In this document: piece by piece, positions 1 through 7,054 of the stretch | Numbering within the stretch: position 1 is the stretch's first letter | How the letters are laid out: each line of letters starts with the position of its first letter | DNA from: a virus | DNA length: 21,789 bases | Reading direction: 5' to 3' (one strand) | IMG/VR virus record: IMGVR_UViG_3300032462_000108 | Location: 1-21,789 of that record | Made by a program: the position numbers and the translations under genes | Notes under the pieces: model-generated | What the model was told of the DNA's origin: nothing | The model's database searches: none | What the model saw: the letters and a program-made list of their open reading frames with translations, nothing else

Positions 1-660
1 ATATACGACTCTATATTTCTGATATGCAAATTGCACAGATAATCTATGAAAATTATCATCAGACCAGTTGAGAGTTTGTGGTGCAATTCCAACTGGAAAA
101 GCATCTAACAACTCAACTATATAAACTCGTTTAATAAACTCATCATATTGTATAACTTTTACATTACACATATAACGAGACTTTTCTCCCTTAGGAAATC
201 TTACATTGTTTGTATCTGAAGGATGAATTGATTCCATCCACTTATCAAACAATTTTCTTTCATAGAAATCATTCGTACATAAAAATGTTAAATTCATGTC
301 ACTGTACATAGATTGATATGGAACTTTAAATGTTGGACCATAAATCTTAACATCAGCTGTAGCAAGTGTTCTGCCAGGCAATTCAGCTGCCTCACACTGT
401 AGTGATAAGTAACGAGATATAGATGAGTTTCCTGACTTAGAGAATCCATCTTCAGGTGCTCCACCTAAAGCGCCATTGATTGCATCAGATACATCGGCAA
501 ATACTGAATTGGGAAAATTCAATATCTTTTCTATAATTGAATTGCCAATATGATTAGCAATAGCTGGTGGAATAGGCAAGATGACTTCGAACCGATTTGG
601 TTTCGCTAGGCCGTCTTTACCGTGAATATTTGATAAAAATAAATTAGGTGAGAATGACAT
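1..660 (-). CDS. gp54: Tail-tube-fold protein, gp54-like baseplate tube initiator (partial, C-terminus off the left edge)
   Basis: The minus strand is open from an ATG at 660 to base 1, giving 220 residues without a stop; the C-terminus lies outside the window. The product opens with a short leader and an L-A-K-P-N-R-F motif near residue 19. A Gly/Ser-rich stretch follows, then a L-P-G-R motif (about residue 94), and a beta-rich region ending with aromatic strands near residues 198-220. This pattern is typical of the tail-tube fold shared by T4 gp19 and gp54. I favour the gp54-type initiator, which seats the tube on the baseplate, because the neighbours are baseplate and completion genes rather than sheath genes, and because it carries an insert (about residues 40-80) that a plain tube protein lacks. 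A purine-rich AAGGAAGAA lies just upstream, and the start overlaps the previous stop as TAATG, suggesting translational coupling. It could instead be gp19 or another tube paralogue. Confidence 0.6.
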   Translation of the reverse strand, partial: MSFSPNLFLSNIHGKDGLAKPNRFEVILPIPPAIANHIGNSIIEKILNFPNSVFADVSDAINGALGGAPEDGFSKSGNSSISRYLSLQCEAAELPGRTLATADVKIYGPTFKVPYQSMYSDMNLTFLCTNDFYERKLFDKWMESIHPSDTNNVRFPKGEKSRYMCNVKVIQYDEFIKRVYIVELLDAFPVGIAPQTLNWSDDNFHRLSVQFAYQKYRVVY

Positions 661-1238
661 TAAAATTTCTTCCTTGAATCGTTATATACTTGGTTTGTTG
701 AAGCACCCTTAAAGTCTTCAACTGGTAATAATGCGGCTATATCCCACTCGTCAGCATTAATTTGTAAGAACCGTGATTGTACATGGTTATATAAATATCT
801 CTTGATACATGGTGTTGCTTCGAATGCTTTTGAAGCAGACTTTAGAAAACTATAACTCAATCTAAATTTAGTTTTATCATCATATTGACTATTGGTTAAC
901 GTTTCACTTAACTTATCTAATAAAATAACTCTATTCTTTGGATGGATATAATGTAAATTCAATCCTAAAAAACCATCTTTATATTCTTCGACTGGAATGA
1001 CCAAAGGGAATCTATCGTAATATTGTAGTTTCTCTTTAGTTTTAGGGTCATAATAATAAAAATACATTTTACCAATGATTGTAGAAGACTTTAAATTATT
1101 TCTATCGCTCATCAAATTGGTGCGAGAAACTGTTAATTCTTGTATCTTGGCTTTCAACCAATCACGAGATGAAGCAGTTCGAGGTTTTATTCCCTCTTTT
1201 GCTAATGATTCTCTGATTCTATCTAATAAGTAAGGCAT
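660..1238 (-). CDS. Conserved T4-like protein, possible gp2-type DNA end protector
   Basis: A 192-residue soluble protein with no signal peptide or membrane segment. The N-terminal third is basic and probably helical. The core (about residues 55-105) holds a striking aromatic block (Y-F-Y-Y-D-P, then Y-Y-D-R-F-P-L-V and G-F-L-G-L-N-L-H-Y). The C-terminus has a W-D-I-A-A-L-L-P motif and ends basic. I recall this signature from marine T4-like phages, where it lies beside gp4 and is usually called the DNA end protector, the protein that caps packaged DNA ends and blocks host exonuclease. That name rests on memory and on position next to head completion gp4, as in T4 where genes 2 and 4 adjoin; T4 gp2 is longer (about 274 residues). 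A late-promoter octamer sits 4 bases before the ATG and no Shine-Dalgarno is visible. Existence as a gene is near certain; the function is moderate at best. Confidence 0.5.
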   Translation of the reverse strand: MPYLLDRIRESLAKEGIKPRTASSRDWLKAKIQELTVSRTNLMSDRNNLKSSTIIGKMYFYYYDPKTKEKLQYYDRFPLVIPVEEYKDGFLGLNLHYIHPKNRVILLDKLSETLTNSQYDDKTKFRLSYSFLKSASKAFEATPCIKRYLYNHVQSRFLQINADEWDIAALLPVEDFKGASTNQVYNDSRKKF

Positions 1239-1242
1239 TATC

Positions 1243-1250
1243 TATTTATA
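1243..1250 (-). promoter_or_regulatory. Late promoter octamer TATAAATA before the 192-residue gene
   Basis: An exact TATAAATA on the minus strand fills the short gap between the gp4 stop and the next ATG (1238), leaving a 4-base spacer GATA. By T4 late-promoter geometry, transcription would start at or inside the start codon. No Shine-Dalgarno is present, so the transcript would be leaderless unless the gene is read through from upstream. Confidence 0.5.
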
Positions 1251-1682
1251 TCAAATGCCTAAGTCTTTTTCGGTTACTAGCATAAATTGCCAACCATGTT
1301 CACGACAGAACAAATCTGCAGCTCTCCATTTTTCTTGATTGATAGCATATGTGATTGATTCAGATATGAATGTTTTAGTTTTTCTTTTTTGAGTAGGCGC
1401 TTTTGTTTGTTTTTCGGGTTTAACTTCTAACACTAAAGTCTTTTGTTTACCATTCTTTTGTAACATACGACAAACAAAGTCCGGGAAATAACGATGAGGT
1501 TTTTGGTCCACAGGTGAGCGATATGGTACGATTAGTTCTTCACTAGACCACCATATGCATTTCTTTTCATTATCTAAGTAGTTCATAACACGGCGTTCCC
1601 AACTAGAGCGATAAATAATGTTAGTAGGGTTACCTTTATATTTACTTGGATTTTTAGGGGTAAATTTTCCAGAATAAGGCAT
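1251..1682 (-). CDS. gp4: Head completion protein gp4-like, PD-(D/E)XK nuclease fold
   Basis: A 143-residue product matching T4 gp4 (about 150 residues) in length and hallmark motifs: an N-terminal G-K-F-x-P-K-N-P-x-K-Y-K-G-x-P block, Y-R-S-x-W-E (E29), W-S-S-E-E, P-Y-R-S-P-V-D, then R-Y-F-P-D-F (D68) and L-E-V-K-P (E86, K88). The series E29, D68, E86-x-K88 fits the PD-(D/E)XK catalytic layout seen in TnsA-like nucleases. In T4, gp4 acts after packaging, completing the head so that the tail can join; a role in processing the DNA end is an inference from the fold. The C-terminal half is Lys/Thr/Gln-rich and so likely binds DNA or is flexible. The ATG at 1682 gives the expected family N-terminus. 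No Shine-Dalgarno precedes it, only a late-promoter-like octamer. It is the first gene of the leftward arm. Confidence 0.88.
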   Translation of the reverse strand: MPYSGKFTPKNPSKYKGNPTNIIYRSSWERRVMNYLDNEKKCIWWSSEELIVPYRSPVDQKPHRYFPDFVCRMLQKNGKQKTLVLEVKPEKQTKAPTQKRKTKTFISESITYAINQEKWRAADLFCREHGWQFMLVTEKDLGI

Positions 1683-1696
1683 AAATACTACTTATG
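1680..1696. promoter_or_regulatory. Bidirectional late promoter: 17-bp near-palindrome carrying T4-type late octamers on both strands
   Basis: The plus strand reads CATAAATA at 1680-1687 and the minus strand reads CATAAGTA at 1696-1689, separated by one central base. The 17 bases are palindromic except for one mismatched pair (1685/1691). T4 late promoters consist essentially of a TATAAATA -10 octamer recognised by the gp55-type sigma factor. The rightward start would fall near 1693, giving gp48 (ATG 1725) a leader of about 30 bases. The leftward start would fall near the gp4 ATG at 1682, giving a nearly leaderless message. Both octamers differ from consensus by one or two bases, so strength is uncertain. 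Confidence 0.55.
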
Positions 1697-1724
1697 CTAG
1701 TTATAACACGAAACGGATAAAAAT

Positions 1725-3050
1725 ATGTCACTTTTTGGCTTTGGCGATATCAAATTTAACAACGATAAACGAGACGGCTTCGGTCCTTTAGCTGCTTTAG
1801 AAGGCACAGAGTATCAAAGAGAGACTTTCAGATATCCAACAGATGTTGGTGCCTTTGATAAAGGTCATTACATGGTGTTTTATGTTCGTGAACAAAATAG
1901 AGATGCAATTGCAGCAGGTTTTTCTGGCAGCAAGGATATACCTTTACCAAAGTTTGAACCAGGGTCTGAAACTTATCAAAACATAAGAACTGGAAGTGAA
2001 CTAAGTTCAAAAATATCAAGTGGCGCCAATCAAATAAAATCAGCTGTTGGTAATATGGGCGGTAGTTTTACTTCAAAGATTTCATCATTGGGGGGGTCAA
2101 TGGACGGATTTGCTGGAGGTTCAATTAGTGGTGCAATCAATAGTATCGGCAATAAAATTAAAGGCGGAGCATCTAGTATATTTGGACAGACTAATGTTCT
2201 TAAAGGCAATACACAATCAACAAGCAAAATATTAGACTATAATTTCCAAAAGATAACTAGCAGTAAACTCATAAACACAACAACACGCACAAAAGAAGCT
2301 ATAGCAATATACATGCCTGATACTTTGATGTATAACCACACACAATCTTATAGTTCGGCTCAATTGGGCGGAGGAATAGCTGGAGCTATATTGGCGGCTG
2401 GCAGGTCAGCTGTTGAAAGCTTTAAAAAGAATGGTGGAAAATTAGATGGTGGAACATTATTAAAGTCCGCGACCGCAGGGCTCAAGGAATTAGCTAGTGC
2501 TTCTGCGGCTGGAGCTGTTGAATCACTGGTCGGAGGCGCCGCCGGAAATGCAGATATGGGAAAAGCAGCATCAATAGCAATATTAGGTCAAATACAAAAC
2601 CCGATGTTAGAAATGATATACTCGTCTCCTAACTTCAGAAAATTTCAATTTGACTTTCTCTTTTATCCTAGAGATGAAACGGAGGCACTAGAAGTTCAGA
2701 ATATTCTAGATAGGTTTAAATATCATCAAGCACCAGAATTTGGTACTGGCATAAATCAGGAAAGTGGTGCAACATTAAGACCACCATCAGAATTTGATAT
2801 CAAGTTCTATTATGGCGCAGGTGAAAACCCAAACATTCCAGAGATTGCTCAAGGTTGTGTATTAGAAACTATTGATGTGAATTATGCACCTAACGGCGCC
2901 TCGTTCTATGAAGTACCTGGTGAAAATATTCCAGCTCTTGGTCGTACGGGTATGCCAACAGCTGTTCAACTAACACTGAACTTTACAGAAACAAGGATTC
3001 TTACAAAGAATGATTTGAGAAATCCTGCTAAAGAGGGAGGAAGCAGATAA
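1725..3050 (+). CDS. gp48: Baseplate tail tube cap gp48
   Basis: A 441-residue protein (T4 gp48 is 364) that caps the baseplate hub and, with gp54, nucleates tail tube polymerisation. The N-terminus has the F-R-Y-P-x-D-V-G and K-G-H-Y-M-V-F-Y signature near residues 36-55, familiar from marine T4-like gp48. The C-terminal 170 residues have the tube-like beta fold, including N-P-M-L-E-M-I-Y and a F-x-F-D-F-x-F-Y-P-R-D segment around residues 290-320. Between them (about residues 65-175 and 210-280) lies a long Gly/Ser/Ala-rich, low-complexity region, probably flexible, which accounts for the extra length. It is the first gene of the rightward arm, about 30 bases downstream of the predicted late start. 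The Shine-Dalgarno is weak. The stop overlaps the gp53 ATG as TAATG. A run of seven G at 2090-2096 lies in the flexible region but the frame continues through it. Confidence 0.85.
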   Translation: MSLFGFGDIKFNNDKRDGFGPLAALEGTEYQRETFRYPTDVGAFDKGHYMVFYVREQNRDAIAAGFSGSKDIPLPKFEPGSETYQNIRTGSELSSKISSGANQIKSAVGNMGGSFTSKISSLGGSMDGFAGGSISGAINSIGNKIKGGASSIFGQTNVLKGNTQSTSKILDYNFQKITSSKLINTTTRTKEAIAIYMPDTLMYNHTQSYSSAQLGGGIAGAILAAGRSAVESFKKNGGKLDGGTLLKSATAGLKELASASAAGAVESLVGGAAGNADMGKAASIAILGQIQNPMLEMIYSSPNFRKFQFDFLFYPRDETEALEVQNILDRFKYHQAPEFGTGINQESGATLRPPSEFDIKFYYGAGENPNIPEIAQGCVLETIDVNYAPNGASFYEVPGENIPALGRTGMPTAVQLTLNFTETRILTKNDLRNPAKEGGSR

Positions 3051-3703
3051 TGGCAAGATATTTTAATTTCTTCCCGGTAACACCATATACAAGTAACACT
3101 CAAACTGATGGTGTTGATACAGCTACTAATATAATTTCTAGATTTGGTTTTGAAAAGAAACTAAAAGAAAACGCAAATGCTTTCTACAAATATTCCATTA
3201 AAGATAGTGACACGCCAGAAATTATTGCACACAAATATTATGGTCATTCTGAAAGGCATTGGATTGTATTATCATTTAATGACATTATAGACCCACAATT
3301 TGATTGGCCATTACAATATGACCAATTCATTAGTTTCGTTAGTGATAAGTATGCATCTCAAGGTGCAGCTAACACAACAGTTCAAACTGGATTGGAATGG
3401 TGTCAAGATGTGAATAACACACAAGCTTATTATAAAGTTGTTACAAGAACCAACCCAGCAGACGGCACTGTAATTGCAGAAAAGATTGAAATAGATTCAG
3501 CCACTTATGCAAATGTAGGGGCATCAACAATAGTTTACACAACATCTGATGGCAAGAAGACATCTCAGGCTATCACAAAACTGAAGACTACATATTATGA
3601 TTATGAAGAGGAAGTGAACGAGGGTAAGAGGGAGATTAATTTATTACAAAGTCAGTTTGTTACTGAGGTTGAAAAAGAATTTAAACGAGTTATTTCTGAA
3701 TGA
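3050..3703 (+). CDS. gp53: Baseplate wedge subunit gp53
   Basis: A 217-residue product, close to T4 gp53 (196). The N-terminus M-A-R-Y-F-N-F-F-P is the usual opening of the marine gp53 family. Residues about 45-100 hold a LysM-like segment (Y-x-I-x-D-x-D-T-P-E-I-I-A-H-K-Y-Y-G, then H-W-I-V-L, then D-P-Q-F-D-W-P-L) that is the family core. In T4, gp53 locks neighbouring wedges together around the hub. The C-terminal 80 residues are beta-rich and then helical with charged heptad-like spacing (from about residue 180). A strong Shine-Dalgarno, GGAGGAAG, lies at 3036-3043, unlike the weak sites at many neighbours. It overlaps both flanking genes: TAATG with gp48 and ATGA with the hub gene. T4 also keeps gene 53 beside gene 5, but not the hub gene next to it. 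Confidence 0.88.
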   Translation: MARYFNFFPVTPYTSNTQTDGVDTATNIISRFGFEKKLKENANAFYKYSIKDSDTPEIIAHKYYGHSERHWIVLSFNDIIDPQFDWPLQYDQFISFVSDKYASQGAANTTVQTGLEWCQDVNNTQAYYKVVTRTNPADGTVIAEKIEIDSATYANVGASTIVYTTSDGKKTSQAITKLKTTYYDYEEEVNEGKREINLLQSQFVTEVEKEFKRVISE

Positions 3704-5040
3704 GTGAAATAACGATTACTAACCCTGTTCAATTTTTTGTTAAAGAAGTTGCAATTATTACAAAGAATGGGGCAAAACTTGATTTACAAAAAGTATTTGA
3801 AGAAATTAATATATTTGATTCATTGTTCTTACCTGTAGTTAATGGAAATATTCTTATTAGTGATTCTATTGGGCTCTCAAATAAACTAGCGCTCGATGGT
3901 TCAGAAGCTCTTCTCCTTGAGATAGCAAAAGATAAAGATTCAGAAATAGCTTCTTATAAAAAAGCATTTCGTATTTATAAACAAACAGATAGAAACAATA
4001 CTAATCAAAGTAACGAAGCGTATATTCTCCATTTCGTTTCAGATGAATTGTTGTTTTCTGACCAACAGCGGGTTACACAAAGTTATACGGGAAAATATTC
4101 AGATATTGTAGCATCTATTATGTTTGATTATCTACAAGTACCAGCAAACAATTTAGGTGGTATTTTAGCAGACACTAGTGGTGTAAGAAAGGTTGTTATA
4201 CCTAATTTAAGACCTTTAGAGGCTATTGAATGGTGTGCTAAACGTTCGGTTGATGTTTTAAATTCACCAAGTTATGTTTTTTATCAAAACGTATCTGGTT
4301 ATAATTTTGTAGGGTTGTCTGACTTATTAACAATGCCTGCAATATTAGATGTTAGATTTCAGGCTAAAAATATAGCTGGCCAATCTAAATTTTCTGAGTT
4401 ATCTGGAGCTAGAAGTTATGAAGTGATTGCACAAAGCGATTCACTGGAAAAAACAAGAAGTGGTATTAATGCTGGCAAGTTTATTGGATTTGACCCAATA
4501 ACAAGAACCATAGCTACAAGAGGAATAAGTTTTATTGATACATATTTATCAATGCGGCATGGAAATAAAACTCCAAATATAACAGACATGTTGAATAAAT
4601 CTGGACAAAGTAATATGGAAGCATTTGACTCTAAAAAGGCATTAAGTATATTTGGTGCTGGCAGAAAATATAGTGCATACATTAAAGCAAAAGACCCCGA
4701 GTCGCTTACATATATTGAACCATATGAAGATTTAGTATTTCAAAGAAAATCAATCATGAAACAATTGATGTCTAAACGTCTGAAGTTTGTTATGCCTGGT
4801 AATTTTCAATTATCATCAGGATATAATGTTGACGTTAAGATTCCAGAACTCGCAATCAAAGAAGATGGCATAGAGACTGAAGATTTATCTTTAAATGGTA
4901 AACATCTAATTGTAGCATCAAGACATATTATATCATTTGACAAACACGAAACAATTATTGAAGTAGCTTCCACATCAACTAATAAAGAACAAGTACATGC
5001 TTCTAACCCAAATCAAACATCTGCGGTGGAAAATTATTAA
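3700..5040 (+). CDS. gp27: Baseplate hub protein gp27-like
   Basis: A 446-residue protein (T4 gp27 is 391). The opening beta domain contains a F-D-S-L-F-L-P-V-V-N-G-N-I-L-I-S-D-S segment near residues 39-56, typical of hub proteins of the gp27/VgrG-N type. A later helix plus strand region includes L-R-P-L-E-A-I-E-W-C-A-K-R (about residues 170-182), which matches the conserved hub helix in this family. In the virion a trimer forms the ring that joins the tail tube to the gp5 spike. The location directly before the gp5-like gene is the clearest support: the two partners are cotranscribed with a 2-base gap. Translation probably couples to gp53 through the ATGA overlap, since no Shine-Dalgarno is evident. 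The C-terminus is Ser/Asn/Thr-rich and likely disordered, as in T4 gp27. Direct similarity to T4 gp27 is weak by eye; the call rests on motifs and context. Confidence 0.78.
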   Translation: MSEITITNPVQFFVKEVAIITKNGAKLDLQKVFEEINIFDSLFLPVVNGNILISDSIGLSNKLALDGSEALLLEIAKDKDSEIASYKKAFRIYKQTDRNNTNQSNEAYILHFVSDELLFSDQQRVTQSYTGKYSDIVASIMFDYLQVPANNLGGILADTSGVRKVVIPNLRPLEAIEWCAKRSVDVLNSPSYVFYQNVSGYNFVGLSDLLTMPAILDVRFQAKNIAGQSKFSELSGARSYEVIAQSDSLEKTRSGINAGKFIGFDPITRTIATRGISFIDTYLSMRHGNKTPNITDMLNKSGQSNMEAFDSKKALSIFGAGRKYSAYIKAKDPESLTYIEPYEDLVFQRKSIMKQLMSKRLKFVMPGNFQLSSGYNVDVKIPELAIKEDGIETEDLSLNGKHLIVASRHIISFDKHETIIEVASTSTNKEQVHASNPNQTSAVENY

Positions 5041-5042
5041 TT

Positions 5043-6032
5043 ATGGAAAATGAAGATAAAAAAGACTTCGCTGGTAAAAATGGATTTACTTGGTGGGTTG
5101 GTGTTATTGAAGATAGAAAAGACCCACTCAAACTAGGTAGATGTAAAGTAAGATGTGTTGGTTGGCACGCTGATGATAAGATGCGATTGCCTACTTCAGA
5201 TTTGCCTTGGGCAATGCCATCACTTCCAGTAAATAATAATACCACTTATACGTCTAAAGAAGGTGATATGGTATTTGGTTTTTTTGTTGATGGTGAAAAT
5301 GCACAAGAACTAGTTATGTTAGGAGTTATGCCTGGTATCCCATTGGCGGCTGCAGACAATCAATCAGCTTTTAATGACCCACGAACAGATGCAGAATTAA
5401 CATTAGCACCTAGGCCTCCAAAGACAAAGACATACAATACTGACGGAACAGGAATTGTTGTTACAGAAGAAGACAAAGCAAGTTTAAATCCATTGATTCT
5501 TGATGAACCAACAACATCACGAATTGCTAGAAATGATTCAGATACAATAACAAAGACTTTTATCCAAGAAAGAAAAGATAATGTTGTAAAAGATATACCA
5601 ACATTCAATTCAACTTGGTCTGAACCAGAAACAAAATATAATACAAATTATCCATATAATCATGTAACACAAACAGAGTCCGGACATGTATTTGAAATTG
5701 ATGATACCCCAGGCGCAGAAAGATTACAAAAAGCACATCGTAATGGGTCGTTTGAGGAATTATATCCAGATGGCGACAAAGTAACTAAAGTTACAAAAAA
5801 TAACTATGAAATAGTAATGGGCGATGAGAGTGTTTATATTATGGGTAAATGTAACATCACTGTTCAAGGTGATGCTGAGATTTATGTAAAGAAAAATATG
5901 TATGCGAAGATAGATGGTAATGTAGAAGTTGATGTTAAAGGCAACTACAATGAAAAAGTTGGTGGAACATATACAGTTACTTCAGATGGCAATATGAAGT
6001 TTGTTGCACCTAAGATAGACTTGAATCCATAA
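5043..6032 (+). CDS. gp5: Baseplate central spike gp5-like, without a lysozyme domain
   Basis: A 329-residue spike protein; T4 gp5 has 575. Residues about 15-100 form the N-terminal OB-fold, with W-W-V-G-V-I-E-D-R-x-D-P-x-K-L-G-R followed by V-R-C-V-G-W-H and D-L-P-W-A-M-P, the standard gp5 opening. A linker follows (about residues 110-210). From about residue 213, H-V-x-E-I-D-D-T-P-G-A-E-R introduces the VgrG/gp5C needle, a triple-stranded beta-helix built from short alternating repeats (V-T-K-V, I-V-M-G, V-Q-G-D, V-D-V-K-G) up to the end. The T4 lysozyme domain that sits between the OB-fold and needle in T4 is absent: the linker is too short and no catalytic E-(8)-D-(5)-T pattern is visible. 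The spike therefore probably punctures without digesting peptidoglycan, or a lysin is supplied elsewhere. It ends in a TAATG overlap with the next gene. Confidence 0.85.
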   Translation: MENEDKKDFAGKNGFTWWVGVIEDRKDPLKLGRCKVRCVGWHADDKMRLPTSDLPWAMPSLPVNNNTTYTSKEGDMVFGFFVDGENAQELVMLGVMPGIPLAAADNQSAFNDPRTDAELTLAPRPPKTKTYNTDGTGIVVTEEDKASLNPLILDEPTTSRIARNDSDTITKTFIQERKDNVVKDIPTFNSTWSEPETKYNTNYPYNHVTQTESGHVFEIDDTPGAERLQKAHRNGSFEELYPDGDKVTKVTKNNYEIVMGDESVYIMGKCNITVQGDAEIYVKKNMYAKIDGNVEVDVKGNYNEKVGGTYTVTSDGNMKFVAPKIDLNP

Positions 6033-6295
6033 TGCATGAATTTATATTATTGATAGATGGCAAACAGAAGACTTTTCATAACTACGAAGATATTCCTGAG
6101 AATTTTCAACATGTCATTAAATTTGCACCAGAGATACCAGAGGGTCCGCACACTGAAGAACAACATGAAGAAATTAATTTGTGGAATAATAAGTTACAAA
6201 TTTTAATGCGAAGAGAAAGAGAATCTATATTAGATATTTTTTATCCACCATCAGATGCAGTAAGAAAAGCACAGGAGAATTGGAATGTCGGTTAG
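6032..6295 (+). CDS. Unrecognised 87-residue acidic protein between spike and PAAR genes
   Basis: I do not recognise this protein. It starts on a TAATG overlap with the spike gene, which makes translation very likely. It has three parts: a short beta segment (residues 1-17), a Pro/Glu/His-rich acidic stretch (about residues 18-45), and a C-terminal charged helix (about 50-80) containing R-R-E-R-E-S-I-L-D-I-F-Y-P-P. There is no signal peptide, membrane segment or metal motif. The stop lies 11 bases inside the next gene, so three consecutive genes are translationally linked. Its place between spike and spike-tip genes suggests a small baseplate part or assembly helper, but nothing in the sequence proves this. 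Confidence 0.7.
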   Translation: MHEFILLIDGKQKTFHNYEDIPENFQHVIKFAPEIPEGPHTEEQHEEINLWNNKLQILMRRERESILDIFYPPSDAVRKAQENWNVG

Positions 6296-6740
6296 TGTAA
6301 GTGTTGTCCCAGGCGCAGATACGGTTGTGTCATCAACTCTTAGGGTTGGAACAATTAATGCAACCGTAATAGCTGAAGGAGATGCTGGCGAAAGTATTAC
6401 TAATGTGACTTCAACTACACATACAGGAATTAATGTAACACCTGGAACAGACTCTTGTACACTAGTTGGAACTTATGAGGATTCTTATACTGATACATTT
6501 ACTTATGTAGAAAGAGAAAAGAGTGACTTGAATAGTACACCCGTAACAATAGTTGGACTTGCTAATTTACCAAGTGGCAAAACATATTACAACTTAAGTC
6601 AAGACACTAGAACCCATGTTACTAAGTCGTATACGATATCGGTAATTTATGATGGAGGTACAGAGAATTTTACTGTTACACAAGATATTTATAATACATG
6701 GGATGCGATTAAAGATGCAGTTGCGTCCTATTATGATTGA
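6285..6740 (+). CDS. Unrecognised 151-residue beta-rich protein next to PAAR gene
   Basis: I cannot assign a family. The protein is rich in Val, Thr, Ser and Asp with alternating hydrophobic residues, so almost entirely beta-strand, and lacks Cys apart from one near residue 58. No signal peptide or membrane segment is seen. The last 25 residues look helical (W-D-A-I-K-D-A-V-A). The start ATG at 6285 has an AGGAGAA Shine-Dalgarno about 10 bases upstream and lies inside the previous gene; the stop is immediately followed by the PAAR gene's ribosome site. Beta-rich composition and position suggest a virion surface or spike-associated protein. It could also be a tail-associated protein unrelated to the spike. 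Confidence 0.68.
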   Translation: MSVSVSVVPGADTVVSSTLRVGTINATVIAEGDAGESITNVTSTTHTGINVTPGTDSCTLVGTYEDSYTDTFTYVEREKSDLNSTPVTIVGLANLPSGKTYYNLSQDTRTHVTKSYTISVIYDGGTENFTVTQDIYNTWDAIKDAVASYYD

Positions 6741-6751
6741 GGAGAAATGAA

Positions 6752-7042
6752 ATGCCAGCAGCAACTAGAATTGGAGATGCAGACATAGCACATTGTTCTG
6801 GAATGGTCAGAGCATCTGGAAGTGGTAACGTATCTGTTAATGGAATACCTTGGAGTAGACAGGGTGACAATAACACCGGACACCTACTTCCAGGCACACC
6901 ATGCCCGGCACACGTTGCCCCAATTACAACAGGTTCAACGACTGTTTTTGTTAATTCAAAGGGAGCTGGACGAATAGGTGATGCAATTACAGGCTGCACG
7001 TCAGTTGCTCAAGGTTCTACCAACGTTTTTGCTGGAGGTTGA
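6752..7042 (+). CDS. PAAR-domain spike-tip protein
   Basis: A 96-residue PAAR protein, the size of stand-alone PAAR caps such as T4 gp5.4. PAAR proteins fold into a sharp zinc-bound cone that tips the gp5/VgrG needle and helps to breach the outer membrane. The start (P-A-A-T-R-I-G-D), two later glycine-rich repeats (G-N-V-S-V-N-G-I-P and T-T-V-F-V-N-S-K-G) and G-R-I-G-D-x-I-x-G-C are family hallmarks. Likely metal ligands are H14, H44, H54 (or C51) and C82. I chose ATG 6752 rather than the in-frame TTG at 6737 because a GAGGAG Shine-Dalgarno at 6739-6744 lies between them and because PAAR proteins start at M-P-A-A. It lies downstream of the spike gene with two unknown genes in between and just ahead of the wedge gene gp25. 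Confidence 0.92.
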   Translation: MPAATRIGDADIAHCSGMVRASGSGNVSVNGIPWSRQGDNNTGHLLPGTPCPAHVAPITTGSTTVFVNSKGAGRIGDAITGCTSVAQGSTNVFAGG

Positions 7043-7050
7043 TATAAATA
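7043..7050 (+). promoter_or_regulatory. Late promoter octamer TATAAATA before gp25
   Basis: An exact TATAAATA lies in the 12-base gap between the PAAR stop and the gp25 ATG at 7055, with a 4-base spacer GAAC. T4 late geometry would place the transcript start at the ATG itself. A GGAGG at 7034-7038 lies upstream of the octamer, so read-through transcripts would carry a distant ribosome site (about 16 bases away) and promoter-derived transcripts none. Confidence 0.55.
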
Positions 7051-7054
7051 GAAC

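Noticed and set aside
790-797. Exact TATAAATA on the plus strand inside the 192-residue gene; similar octamers inside genes near 3972 (-), 6686 (-) and CATAAATA near 13282 (+)
   Set aside because: Expected by chance in AT-rich DNA of this length; none lies just upstream of a gene on its own strand.
2090-2096. Run of seven G in gp48, considered as a phase-variation or frameshift site
   Set aside because: The 441-residue frame continues intact with the expected gp48 C-terminus; the alternative frame gives only a short product with no recognisable content. The run encodes glycine in a flexible region.
6737-6751. TTG start upstream for the PAAR gene
   Set aside because: The Shine-Dalgarno GAGGAG would lie inside the coding region; ATG 6752 matches both spacing and the family N-terminus.
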